Assembly: GCA_021153185.1 (NCBI GenBank)
Contig: JAGKTY010000002.1
Location: 1-64,000 of the forward strand
Length of the DNA stretch: 64,000 bases
Direction of reading: 5' to 3'
Origin: Lachnospiraceae bacterium
GTDB taxonomy: Bacteria; Bacillota; Clostridia; Lachnospirales; Lachnospiraceae
Of this stretch, positions 41,208 to 47,949 are shown piece after piece. The notes under the pieces were generated by a model. It did no database searches and was not told the DNA's origin. It was given only the letters and a program-made list of their open reading frames with translations. The position numbers and the translations under genes are program-made. How positions within the stretch are numbered: the first letter of the stretch is position 1; each line of letters starts with the position of its first letter.

Positions 41208-42192
41208 TATTTTGGACATCTGCAAAGATGCAAAATGGATTGGAATAACGGGACATTTAAAGCCTGACGGAGATTGTGTCGGTGCCACGATGGGACTAAG
41301 GAGATTTTTGCAAAATGCATATCCGGATGCAGTGGTTGATTGCCTGTTGCAACAGCCGAACCGTGTGTTTGACTGTATTTGCGGTGTTTCAGACATTATC
41401 CCGGATGTGAGCGAGGAAGCGGAGGAAATCAGGAAGGCATATGAGGTCAGAAAGTATGACGTCATGTTTGTTTGCGATACCGTTTCAAATCGCACCGGCT
41501 CTGCTCTGGCTGCCATTGAACAGGCAAAGGTCGTTGTCAATATCGACCACCATATCAGCAATCCGGGATTTGGTGATTTTACGTATATTATTCCGGAAGC
41601 AAGCAGCGCAAGTGAACTGGTATATGACCTGATTTTGCATGCCGATCCAGATGAAGCATACATGGATGTGGAGGCGGCAAAAGCGATTTATCTTGGAATT
41701 GTCCACGATACAGGCGTTTTCCAGTACTCGTCCCTCACACCGGATACGATGCGAAAGGCAGCCAATCTCATTTCGTATGGGTTTGACTTTTCAAAACTGA
41801 TTGATGAGACCTATTACAAAAAGACATATGCACAGACAAAAGTCATGGGACGTGTTGTGCTTGACAGCAAGCGCCTTTTAGATGGAAGTTGTATGGTAGG
41901 TGTCTGCAATCAGGAGATGATGGCAGAATACGGAGTCGGTTCAAAGGATTTTGAAGGCATCGTCAACCAGCTTCGCAATGTGGAAGGCGTTTCGGTTGCC
42001 ATTTTTATGTATGAAGTAAAAAAAGACGAGTTTAAGGTGAGCCTTCGAAGCGACGGAACCATTGATGTTTCCGTTATTGCCACACATTTTGCGGGTGGCG
42101 GGCACAAAAGAGCTGCCGGCTTTACCCTAAACGGAACGAGCGATGAAGTGACAAAGTGCTTGCTTGCAGAAATTGAAAAACAACGCAAATAG
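41200..42192 (+). CDS. nrnA: DHH/DHHA1 phosphoesterase (NrnA-type nanoRNase)
   Basis: A 330-residue manganese-dependent phosphoesterase. NrnA enzymes degrade very short RNA and pAp, and relatives hydrolyse cyclic dinucleotide products such as pApA. Motifs are GHLKPDGDCVGATMGL, FVCDTVSN, NIDHHISN (the DHH triad) and the DHHA1 substrate motif GGGHKRAAGF. It overlaps rbfA by eight bases and precedes truB by nine, a conserved gene order. Confidence 0.93.
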   Translation: MINILDICKDAKWIGITGHLKPDGDCVGATMGLRRFLQNAYPDAVVDCLLQQPNRVFDCICGVSDIIPDVSEEAEEIRKAYEVRKYDVMFVCDTVSNRTGSALAAIEQAKVVVNIDHHISNPGFGDFTYIIPEASSASELVYDLILHADPDEAYMDVEAAKAIYLGIVHDTGVFQYSSLTPDTMRKAANLISYGFDFSKLIDETYYKKTYAQTKVMGRVVLDSKRLLDGSCMVGVCNQEMMAEYGVGSKDFEGIVNQLRNVEGVSVAIFMYEVKKDEFKVSLRSDGTIDVSVIATHFAGGGHKRAAGFTLNGTSDEVTKCLLAEIEKQRK

Positions 42193-42201
42193 GAGAATGC
42201 C

Positions 42202-43089
42202 ATGTTAAATGGTGTCATAAATATTTATAAAGAGGCCGGCTTTACAAGCCATGATGTCGTCGCAAAGATGCGCGGCATTTTAAAACAAAAGAAGATTGGA
42301 CATACAGGAACGCTCGACCCGATGGCGGTCGGCGTTTTGCCTGTTTGTATAGGCTCTGCAACAAAGCTTTGCGATATGCTGACGGATAAACGCAAAGAAT
42401 ATATCGCAGAGCTTCTTCTTGGTGTTGCGACAGATACACAGGATACAAGCGGCGAAGTTTTGAGCCGGAAAGACGTTTGTGTATCGGAACAGGAAGTGTG
42501 TACGGCTGTGCTTTCGATGCTCGGTGCGGGAAAACAGATCCCGCCAATGTACAGCGCACTCAAAGTCAACGGAAAAAAGCTGTATGAGCTTGCAAGGGAA
42601 GGCAAAACAGTCGAGCGAAAACCGCGTGATATTACGATATATGAAATTGAAGTGCTCGATATCGCATTGCCGGTTGTGAAGTTCCGCGTTTTGTGCTCAA
42701 AGGGCACATATGTCAGGACGATTTGCCAGGATATCGGCGAAAAACTTGGTTGTGGCGGCTGTATGCAGTCGCTTGTGCGCACAAAGGTAGAGCGCTTTGA
42801 TATCGATGGGGCGATTACACTTGCGCAGCTTGAACAGGCACGCGATTTGGGCACCCTGATGGAGTATGTCGTACCTGTTGAGGAGATGTTTGATACACTT
42901 CCAAAGGTTATTGTTCTATCGTGCTTTCAAAAAATGCTCGAAAACGGAAATGTCTTTACACCGAATATGTGCGCAAAAGATGCGCCGGAGGGCGAAGTGC
43001 GCGTATATAATGAGGAAGGCAGGTTTTATGGGGTGTATGTATATGAACCTCGGATGCACGCGTATAAACCGGTAAAAATGTTTTTGTAG
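42202..43089 (+). CDS. truB: tRNA pseudouridine-55 synthase
   Basis: Makes pseudouridine 55 in the T-loop of tRNAs. The protein has 295 residues, and the catalytic aspartate is D39 in HTGTLDPMAVGVLP. The opening GVINIYKEAGFTSHDVV and the motif YSALKVNGKKLYELAREG are typical. AGGAGAATGCC lies before the ATG. It is part of the nusA-infB-rbfA-nrnA-truB-ribF order. Confidence 0.96.
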   Translation: MLNGVINIYKEAGFTSHDVVAKMRGILKQKKIGHTGTLDPMAVGVLPVCIGSATKLCDMLTDKRKEYIAELLLGVATDTQDTSGEVLSRKDVCVSEQEVCTAVLSMLGAGKQIPPMYSALKVNGKKLYELAREGKTVERKPRDITIYEIEVLDIALPVVKFRVLCSKGTYVRTICQDIGEKLGCGGCMQSLVRTKVERFDIDGAITLAQLEQARDLGTLMEYVVPVEEMFDTLPKVIVLSCFQKMLENGNVFTPNMCAKDAPEGEVRVYNEEGRFYGVYVYEPRMHAYKPVKMFL

Positions 43090-43125
43090 AGTGCTTTCAA
43101 ATTTGACAATGATTAGGAACGTTGT

Positions 43126-44058
43126 ATGCAGATTGTAAGAGATTTGACAAAATTTCATATTGCGGATGCAAGTGCGGTTGCAATCGGAAAATTTGACGGA
43201 ATCCATAAGGGACACAGGCTGTTGTTATCCAAAATAAAAGAGGCAAAAAAGCAGGGACTTTGCAGCGTTGTATTTACATTTAACCCGCCGCCTTCTGTCT
43301 GTTTCGGATGGGAACAAAAGCAGCTGACGACACTGGATGAAAAAGAAGCAATCTTTGAACAGGCGGGTGTCGATTATCTTGTGGAATATCCGTTCCACAA
43401 GGCGAGTGCGGATATGCTGCCTGAGGTGTTTGTGAAGGAAATTTTAGTCGATGCACTTCACGCAAAGCTTGTTGTTTCCGGTGAGGATGTCTCATTTGGC
43501 AGGCAGGGCATGGGAGATGCCGCGCTGCTTTCAAAGCTGGCAGAGCAGTATGCATTTGAAGTTTGTTTTGTCAGGAAAATATGTCTTTTTGGAAACGAAA
43601 TCAGTTCGAGTCTCATCCGGAACACAGTTGAGCAGGGGGCGATGGAATATGCCGCCGAAATGCTTGGTGATGCGTTTTCCATCACAGGCACCGTGGAAGA
43701 TGGGAATCATATCGGGCGCACAATCGGGTTTCCGACGATGAATGTAAAGCCCGATGTAGGAAAGCTTTTGCCGCCAAACGGCGTGTACTTTACGCGCACA
43801 TTATGTGATGGCATCTCGTATCAGGGGATAACGAATCTGGGCCAAAAACCGACAATCGGTGCGGGGTATGATGTGGTTGCAGAGACGTTTCTGTACGGAT
43901 TCGTAGGCGATGCATACGGCAAGCAGATTACAGTTTCATTTCTTCATTTTGTGCGGCCGGAGCGCAAATTTGACAGCTTTGAGGAGCTGAAAGAAGCGAT
44001 TGATGCAGATGTGCAAAAAGGAAAGGCATATTTTGCGTTTGAGGAATCACGTTTATAA
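43126..44058 (+). CDS. ribF: Bifunctional riboflavin kinase / FAD synthetase
   Basis: Converts riboflavin to FMN and then FAD, 310 residues. The N-terminal adenylyltransferase domain (~1-180) has AIGKFDGIHKGHR, and ISSSLIRNTVEQG near residue 162. The C-terminal flavokinase domain (~185-305) has GRTIGFPTMNV. The ATG at 43126 follows TAGGAACGTTGT, a weak ribosome site. It is the last gene of the rimP operon, before a strong terminator. Confidence 0.95.
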   Translation: MQIVRDLTKFHIADASAVAIGKFDGIHKGHRLLLSKIKEAKKQGLCSVVFTFNPPPSVCFGWEQKQLTTLDEKEAIFEQAGVDYLVEYPFHKASADMLPEVFVKEILVDALHAKLVVSGEDVSFGRQGMGDAALLSKLAEQYAFEVCFVRKICLFGNEISSSLIRNTVEQGAMEYAAEMLGDAFSITGTVEDGNHIGRTIGFPTMNVKPDVGKLLPPNGVYFTRTLCDGISYQGITNLGQKPTIGAGYDVVAETFLYGFVGDAYGKQITVSFLHFVRPERKFDSFEELKEAIDADVQKGKAYFAFEESRL

Positions 44059-44072
44059 CATTTTTTGAGGAA

Positions 44073-44099
44073 AAAGAGACATTTTGTCTCTTTTTTTTA
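44073..44099 (+). terminator. Rho-independent terminator of the rimP-ribF operon
   Basis: AAAGAGACA (44073-44081) pairs with TGTCTCTTT (44085-44093) around TTT, within a run of eight Ts. Confidence 0.92.
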
Positions 44100-44107
44100 C
44101 AAGATAC

Positions 44108-44136
44108 TTGCAAGAATTTCTTATGTATTTTACAAT
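44108..44136 (+). promoter_or_regulatory. Sigma-A promoter of the Na/Pi cotransporter gene
   Basis: TTGCAA (44108-44113), 17 bases, TACAAT (44131-44136). Confidence 0.8.
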
Positions 44137-44185
44137 AATAAAGGTTTGATTTTACTTGAGTGATTGCAAAGAAAGTGAGAAGAAC

Positions 44186-45829
44186 GTGAATATAGCAATT
44201 ATTTTATCAATGGCAGGCGGACTTGGATTGTTTTTGCTTGGCATGAACTTAATGAGTGACAGCATTGAAAAAGCGGCGGGCGCCAAGCTTCGTGGGATTT
44301 TGGAGTTGTTTACAACCAATCGTTTTACGGGTATTTTGGTCGGCTTATTCTTTACAGCCGTCATTCAGTCATCGAGTGCCTGTACGGTTATGGTTGTCAG
44401 CTTTGTCAATTCGGGACTTATGAACCTATACCAGGCGGCAGGCGTTATTTTCGGTTCCAATATTGGTACGACGGTAACAGCACTCCTTGTTTCGTTTAAG
44501 CTCGAAAAGGTTGCACCTGTTTTCTTATTGACAGGTGTGCTCGTTGTGATGTTCTGCAAAAAGAAGGAAAACCTGATTAAGATAGCAAATGTGGTCATCG
44601 GCTTTGGTGTTTTGTTTATGGGACTTACTTCCATGAGCAGTGCGATGAGCGGAATGAGGGATTCGCAGGAAGTAATTCATATTTTGGCGAGTCTGAAAAG
44701 CCCGTTGCTTGCAATTCTGGTCGGCACCGTGTTGACAACGATTATCCAGAGTTCTTCCGTTACGGTCAGTATCATGGTATTGATGGCCAATCAGGGACTG
44801 ATTGGGCTGGATATGTGCCTGTTTATGATTCTCGGATGTAATATCGGTTCGACGACAAGTGCACTTATCGCATCGCTTGCAGGTAAGAAGGACGCAAAGC
44901 GTGCAGCGATGATCCATGTATTGTTCAATGTGATTGGTACGATTGTGCTATACTTTGTATTGCGGATTGGCGCGCAGGTGATTGCACCGACTATGTTAAA
45001 TGTTGCAGGTGGTGACTTTGGACGTGCTGTAGCACTTTCGCATCTTTCTATCAAAGTATTCCAGGTTATTTTGCTGACTCCGTTTATCAATGGACTTGTC
45101 AAGCTCGCTGTGATGGTTGTACCGGGAGAAACAGAGGAAATCAATTACAGAGAGAATTTGCGTCTTGAGTTTATCGGTGAGCACGTGGTATTTAACCCGG
45201 CGACAGCGGTTGTCGATGGTATCAAAGAGCTTGAGCGTATGGCATATCTTGCAAGTGAGAACTTAAACCGTTCCATGAACGCACTGATTACACTTGACGA
45301 AGAGGATATTGAAGAAGTATATAAGGTTGAGAATAATATCAACTTCCTGAACAAATCTATTACCAATTATTTGGTCCGCATTAACCAGATGACACTTCCG
45401 ATTGAAGACTTGAAGAGTCTCGGTGCACTGTTTCATGTGGCAAATGATATCGAGCGTATCGGCGACCATGCGGAAAATGTTGCAGATTGTGCCAAACGCC
45501 GCAAGGAGCTTGGCGTTTCCTTTAGTAAGGAAGCACAGAGAGAGCTTGGGGATATGCTCAATATGGTAAATACCATTCTGAAGTTTTCGATTGAGATGTT
45601 TACGGAAGAAAATGAGGAGCATCTGCAGGATATTATCCATTTGGAAGATGCCATCGATGAAAAAGAACGCGAGCTGCAAAAGCTTCACGTGGAGCGTCTG
45701 ACACGCAACGAGTGTACACCGGAGGCCGGTATGCTGTTCTCTGACATTGTATCGGGACTTGAGCGTGTGGCAGACCATGCGACAAATATTGCATTTTCCA
45801 TTATTAATGAAGAGGCACCGGAGCTTTAG
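44186..45829 (+). CDS. Na+/phosphate cotransporter with C-terminal PhoU-like domain
   Basis: A 547-residue protein of the bacterial PNaS (NptA/YjbB-like) family. Membrane segments span residues ~5-310 and include the duplicated QSSS signatures, TAVIQSSSACTVMVVSF and TTIIQSSSVTVSIMV, which form the ion and phosphate path. Residues ~340-547 are a helical PhoU-like domain (ERIGDHAENVADCAK and ERVADHATNIAFSI). It may import phosphate or related anions with sodium. The best start is a GTG at 44186, weakly preceded by GTGAGAAG; the first hydrophobic helix begins right after. It has its own promoter and a terminator-like hairpin. Confidence 0.92.
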   Translation: MNIAIILSMAGGLGLFLLGMNLMSDSIEKAAGAKLRGILELFTTNRFTGILVGLFFTAVIQSSSACTVMVVSFVNSGLMNLYQAAGVIFGSNIGTTVTALLVSFKLEKVAPVFLLTGVLVVMFCKKKENLIKIANVVIGFGVLFMGLTSMSSAMSGMRDSQEVIHILASLKSPLLAILVGTVLTTIIQSSSVTVSIMVLMANQGLIGLDMCLFMILGCNIGSTTSALIASLAGKKDAKRAAMIHVLFNVIGTIVLYFVLRIGAQVIAPTMLNVAGGDFGRAVALSHLSIKVFQVILLTPFINGLVKLAVMVVPGETEEINYRENLRLEFIGEHVVFNPATAVVDGIKELERMAYLASENLNRSMNALITLDEEDIEEVYKVENNINFLNKSITNYLVRINQMTLPIEDLKSLGALFHVANDIERIGDHAENVADCAKRRKELGVSFSKEAQRELGDMLNMVNTILKFSIEMFTEENEEHLQDIIHLEDAIDEKERELQKLHVERLTRNECTPEAGMLFSDIVSGLERVADHATNIAFSIINEEAPEL

Positions 45830-45839
45830 GGTGATTTGA

Positions 45840-45881
45840 AAGGGCATACATTTTCATGCAAATGTGAATGGATGCCCTTAT
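45840..45881 (+). terminator. Two-tier hairpin after the Na/Pi gene
   Basis: AAGGGCAT (45840-45847) pairs with ATGCCCTT (45872-45879), enclosing a second hairpin CATTT/AAATG. No long T-run follows, so termination is less certain. The third hairpin-element copy begins right after it. Confidence 0.55.
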
Positions 45882-45937
45882 GTTATGGGCATTTGATGAC
45901 TGCTGATCAGAGCGGGATTCGCAAAGCGGATCGCGTC
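45882..45937. repeat. Dispersed hairpin element, copy 3 (hairpin A deleted)
   Basis: GTTATGG is joined directly to GCATTTGATGACTGCTGATC, so hairpin A is missing. Hairpin B remains: GATTCGC (45916-45922) with GCGGATC (45926-45932) around AAA, and outer GATG (45895-45898) with CGTC (45934-45937). Differences from copy 1 keep the pairing. The promoter of the NlpC/P60 gene begins 16 bases later. Confidence 0.72.
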
Positions 45938-45952
45938 TTTGCAGATGGCGTC

Positions 45953-45981
45953 TTGACAGATTGTTACGCAAATGTTATTCT
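45953..45981 (+). promoter_or_regulatory. Sigma-A promoter of the NlpC/P60 gene
   Basis: TTGACA (45953-45958), 17 bases, TATTCT (45976-45981). The flanks hold TTGTTAC (45961-45967) in the spacer and two GTAACAAA-like motifs (45986-46003) after the -10. Together they form an inverted repeat that could be a regulator site. Confidence 0.72.
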
Positions 45982-46031
45982 AATTGTAACAAAAATGTAA
46001 CAAATGGAATGCAATAATCTAAGGGGTTTTT

Positions 46032-47345
46032 ATGAAGAAGAATACAATAGGACAAAAAGCAGTCATAGTATTGTTGACTGCGTCCTTGATTTCACAACAT
46101 GCAGTAACGGTCAGCGCGTCAGTCTTGACAGAGATTTCCGTTGGCGGCGGCGCAGTATTAAACCATGTTCCGTCTTATACTAAGACAGTGCAATCTTCGG
46201 ATGGACAGGCAACGCCAAAGGCGGCACCGACGCTGATTGCAGATGCCACAGCGTCTCAGAACGCACAGCCGGCAGCAAATACGCCGGCACTGTCTATTAC
46301 ACCAAACACGGATGGAATGCTTGCATCACAGGAGGATACCGCCGTGATTGATATGGGGCAGGCGGATGCGGCAGATGGAGAAGTTCATGAAGTATCGGAT
46401 GAGGAAGCGCTTCAGATTGCAGTCAAAGCAGGTGCGGGCGAATTGTTCGGTGCGATTGAATTAGATGATGAAAATGATGAAGAAGAGCTGGCAAGCGGAC
46501 AGTCATTTGGATATACGAACCTTGGCGTTGCCAACGTAAATGACCATCTCAACATCCGTGCGACGATTGAGGATGACAGCAAGCTTGTCGGAAAGATGGG
46601 TCCAAACTCAGGTTGTGAGGTGCTTGGAATCGAAGGCAACAAGGCACATATTGCATCAGGAAGTGTGGAAGGCTATGTCAGCCTTGATTATTTGTTGACC
46701 GGCCGCTCAGCGATTGAGAGAGCGACAGAGATTTGCACGAAGCTTGCAAGTGTCAATGCTGACGGATTGAAGCTCCGCCAGGAACCGAGCACAGACAGTG
46801 GTGTGGCAGGTATGGTTGCATACGGCGAGGAATTGCCGGTTGTTGATGATACATTAGACGGTTGGGTAGCAGTTTCCTATGACGGCGAGACATTGTATGT
46901 CAGCGCTGATTATGTCACAGTCGACGAAAAACTGAAAACAGCACTCAATATGACTGAGGTTCTCTATGGAGAAGGTGTCAGTGATGTGCGCGTTTCACTT
47001 TGCGAATACGCAAAACAGTTCCTCGGTAATCCTTATGTCTGGGGCGGAACAAGCTTGACGAAGGGTGCTGACTGTTCCGGTTATGTACTTAGTATTTTTG
47101 CAAAGTATGGTATTTATTTGCCGCATTCTTCAAGGGCACAGGCACAGATGGGCAAAAAGATTTCCCTTGGCGAAGCAAAACCGGGTGACCTTGTATTCTA
47201 TGCAAAGGGCGGAAGAGTTAACCATGTAGGTATCTATATTGGTGGTGGACAGATTATCAATGCATCAAGTCCAAAAACAGGTATCCGTATTTCCAATGTA
47301 TACTATCGTACTCCGGTAGCAGTACGTAGAATTTTACCGGATTAA
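46032..47345 (+). CDS. Secreted NlpC/P60 peptidoglycan endopeptidase with SH3 domains
   Basis: A 437-residue exported cell-wall hydrolase. The signal peptide covers ~1-32, followed by a Thr/Ala/Pro-rich and then acidic region to ~160. Two bacterial SH3-type domains (~165-225 and ~235-300) contain LNIRATIEDDSKLVG and LKLRQEPSTDSG. The catalytic NlpC/P60 domain (~310-437) has Cys348 in GADCSGYV and His398 in NHVGIYIGGG. It likely cleaves the D-Glu to diamino-acid bond in stem peptides. AAGGGG lies before the ATG. A predicted inverted-repeat site in the promoter suggests regulation, by an unknown factor. Confidence 0.92.
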   Translation: MKKNTIGQKAVIVLLTASLISQHAVTVSASVLTEISVGGGAVLNHVPSYTKTVQSSDGQATPKAAPTLIADATASQNAQPAANTPALSITPNTDGMLASQEDTAVIDMGQADAADGEVHEVSDEEALQIAVKAGAGELFGAIELDDENDEEELASGQSFGYTNLGVANVNDHLNIRATIEDDSKLVGKMGPNSGCEVLGIEGNKAHIASGSVEGYVSLDYLLTGRSAIERATEICTKLASVNADGLKLRQEPSTDSGVAGMVAYGEELPVVDDTLDGWVAVSYDGETLYVSADYVTVDEKLKTALNMTEVLYGEGVSDVRVSLCEYAKQFLGNPYVWGGTSLTKGADCSGYVLSIFAKYGIYLPHSSRAQAQMGKKISLGEAKPGDLVFYAKGGRVNHVGIYIGGGQIINASSPKTGIRISNVYYRTPVAVRRILPD

Positions 47346-47348
47346 TAC

Positions 47349-47377
47349 TTTACAAACATTCCATAGTGTGATATGAT
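47349..47377 (+). promoter_or_regulatory. Sigma-A promoter of rpsO
   Basis: TTTACA (47349-47354), 17 bases, TATGAT (47372-47377). It begins only four bases after the stop of the NlpC/P60 gene. Confidence 0.75.
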
Positions 47378-47396
47378 ATCACAGTATGAGTTTTAA

Positions 47397-47437
47397 CCGA
47401 GACTAGGTGATTCGTTTCCGGCGTTTACTTGGTGCGG
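47397..47437 (+). promoter_or_regulatory. Structured rpsO leader (candidate S15 autoregulatory site)
   Basis: In the ~80-base leader, ACTAGGT (47402-47408) can pair with ACTTGGT (47427-47433) using G-T pairs, stacked on CCG (47397-47399) with CGG (47435-47437). S15 mRNA leaders in several phyla carry small structures bound by S15. This is a candidate by position and folding only. Confidence 0.42.
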
Positions 47438-47464
47438 CTATATGAAGAAGAGGAGGAAATCACA

Positions 47465-47731
47465 ATGATTTCAAAGGAAAAAAAGACAGCAATTATTAAC
47501 GAGTACGGAAGAAAACCGGGTGATACAGGTTCTCCGGAAGTACAGATTGCAGTATTAACTGCAAGAATCAAAGAGCTCACAGAGCACTTAAAAGTGAATC
47601 CTAAAGATTACCACTCAGCAAGAGGTCTTCGTAAGATGATCGGTAGAAGACGTGGATTACTTGATTACCTTAAGAAAAATGACCTTGAGGGATATCGTAC
47701 ATTAATCGAAAAATTAGGAATCAGAAAATAA
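47465..47731 (+). CDS. rpsO: Small-subunit ribosomal protein uS15
   Basis: An 88-residue primary 16S rRNA-binding protein. The signature TGSPEVQIAVLTARIKELTEHL and the later HSARGLRKMIGRRRGLLDYL are unmistakable when read in sequence. The ATG at 47465 follows AGGAGGAAATCAC; an in-frame extension to 47429 is rejected. It is followed by a terminator and then pnp, the gene order also seen in E. coli and Bacillus. Confidence 0.98.
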   Translation: MISKEKKTAIINEYGRKPGDTGSPEVQIAVLTARIKELTEHLKVNPKDYHSARGLRKMIGRRRGLLDYLKKNDLEGYRTLIEKLGIRK

Positions 47732-47741
47732 TCAAACAGGC

Positions 47742-47767
47742 AGGGCGGGTACACTCCGCCCTTTTTG
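47742..47767 (+). terminator. Rho-independent terminator after rpsO
   Basis: AGGGCGG (47742-47748) pairs with CCGCCCT (47756-47762), followed by TTTTTG. The fourth hairpin element begins at its end. Confidence 0.92.
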
Positions 47768-47815
47768 TTATGGCAACGAGGAAAATAACCATCATGCTAG
47801 CATGAATGGTTATTT
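47767..47815. repeat. Dispersed hairpin element, copy 4
   Basis: GTTATGGCAACGAGGAAAAT is followed by hairpin A, AAATAACCATCATGC (47783-47797) with GCATGAATGGTTATTT (47800-47815). The arm bases AACC/GGTT replace GGCC/GGTC of copy 1, keeping the pairing. Hairpin B is absent. It sits just before the pnp leader hairpin. Confidence 0.78.
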
Positions 47816-47832
47816 GCAATCATAAAACGGAT

Positions 47833-47919
47833 CCAACTGACAGAAGATTTTTTCCGAGACCACTGAATAGTGTAGCGGGACGCTGCCTTATTCAGTAGTT
47901 TCGGCAGCTTCTGTCATGG
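47833..47919 (+). promoter_or_regulatory. Long pnp leader stem-loop (candidate PNPase autoregulatory hairpin)
   Basis: TGACAGAAG (47838-47846) pairs exactly with CTTCTGTCA (47908-47916). Inside, CCGAGACCACTGAATA (47854-47869) pairs with TATTCAGTAGTTTCGG (47889-47904) with one mismatch and a G-T pair. A small AGCG/CGCT hairpin (47874-47884) caps it. The whole is an ~85-base stem-loop about 30 bases before the pnp start. In E. coli an equivalent leader hairpin is cut by RNase III and then used by PNPase to repress its own mRNA. Confidence 0.7.
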
Positions 47920-47949
47920 ACATAGATTCACATATGAAAGGAGAACACT

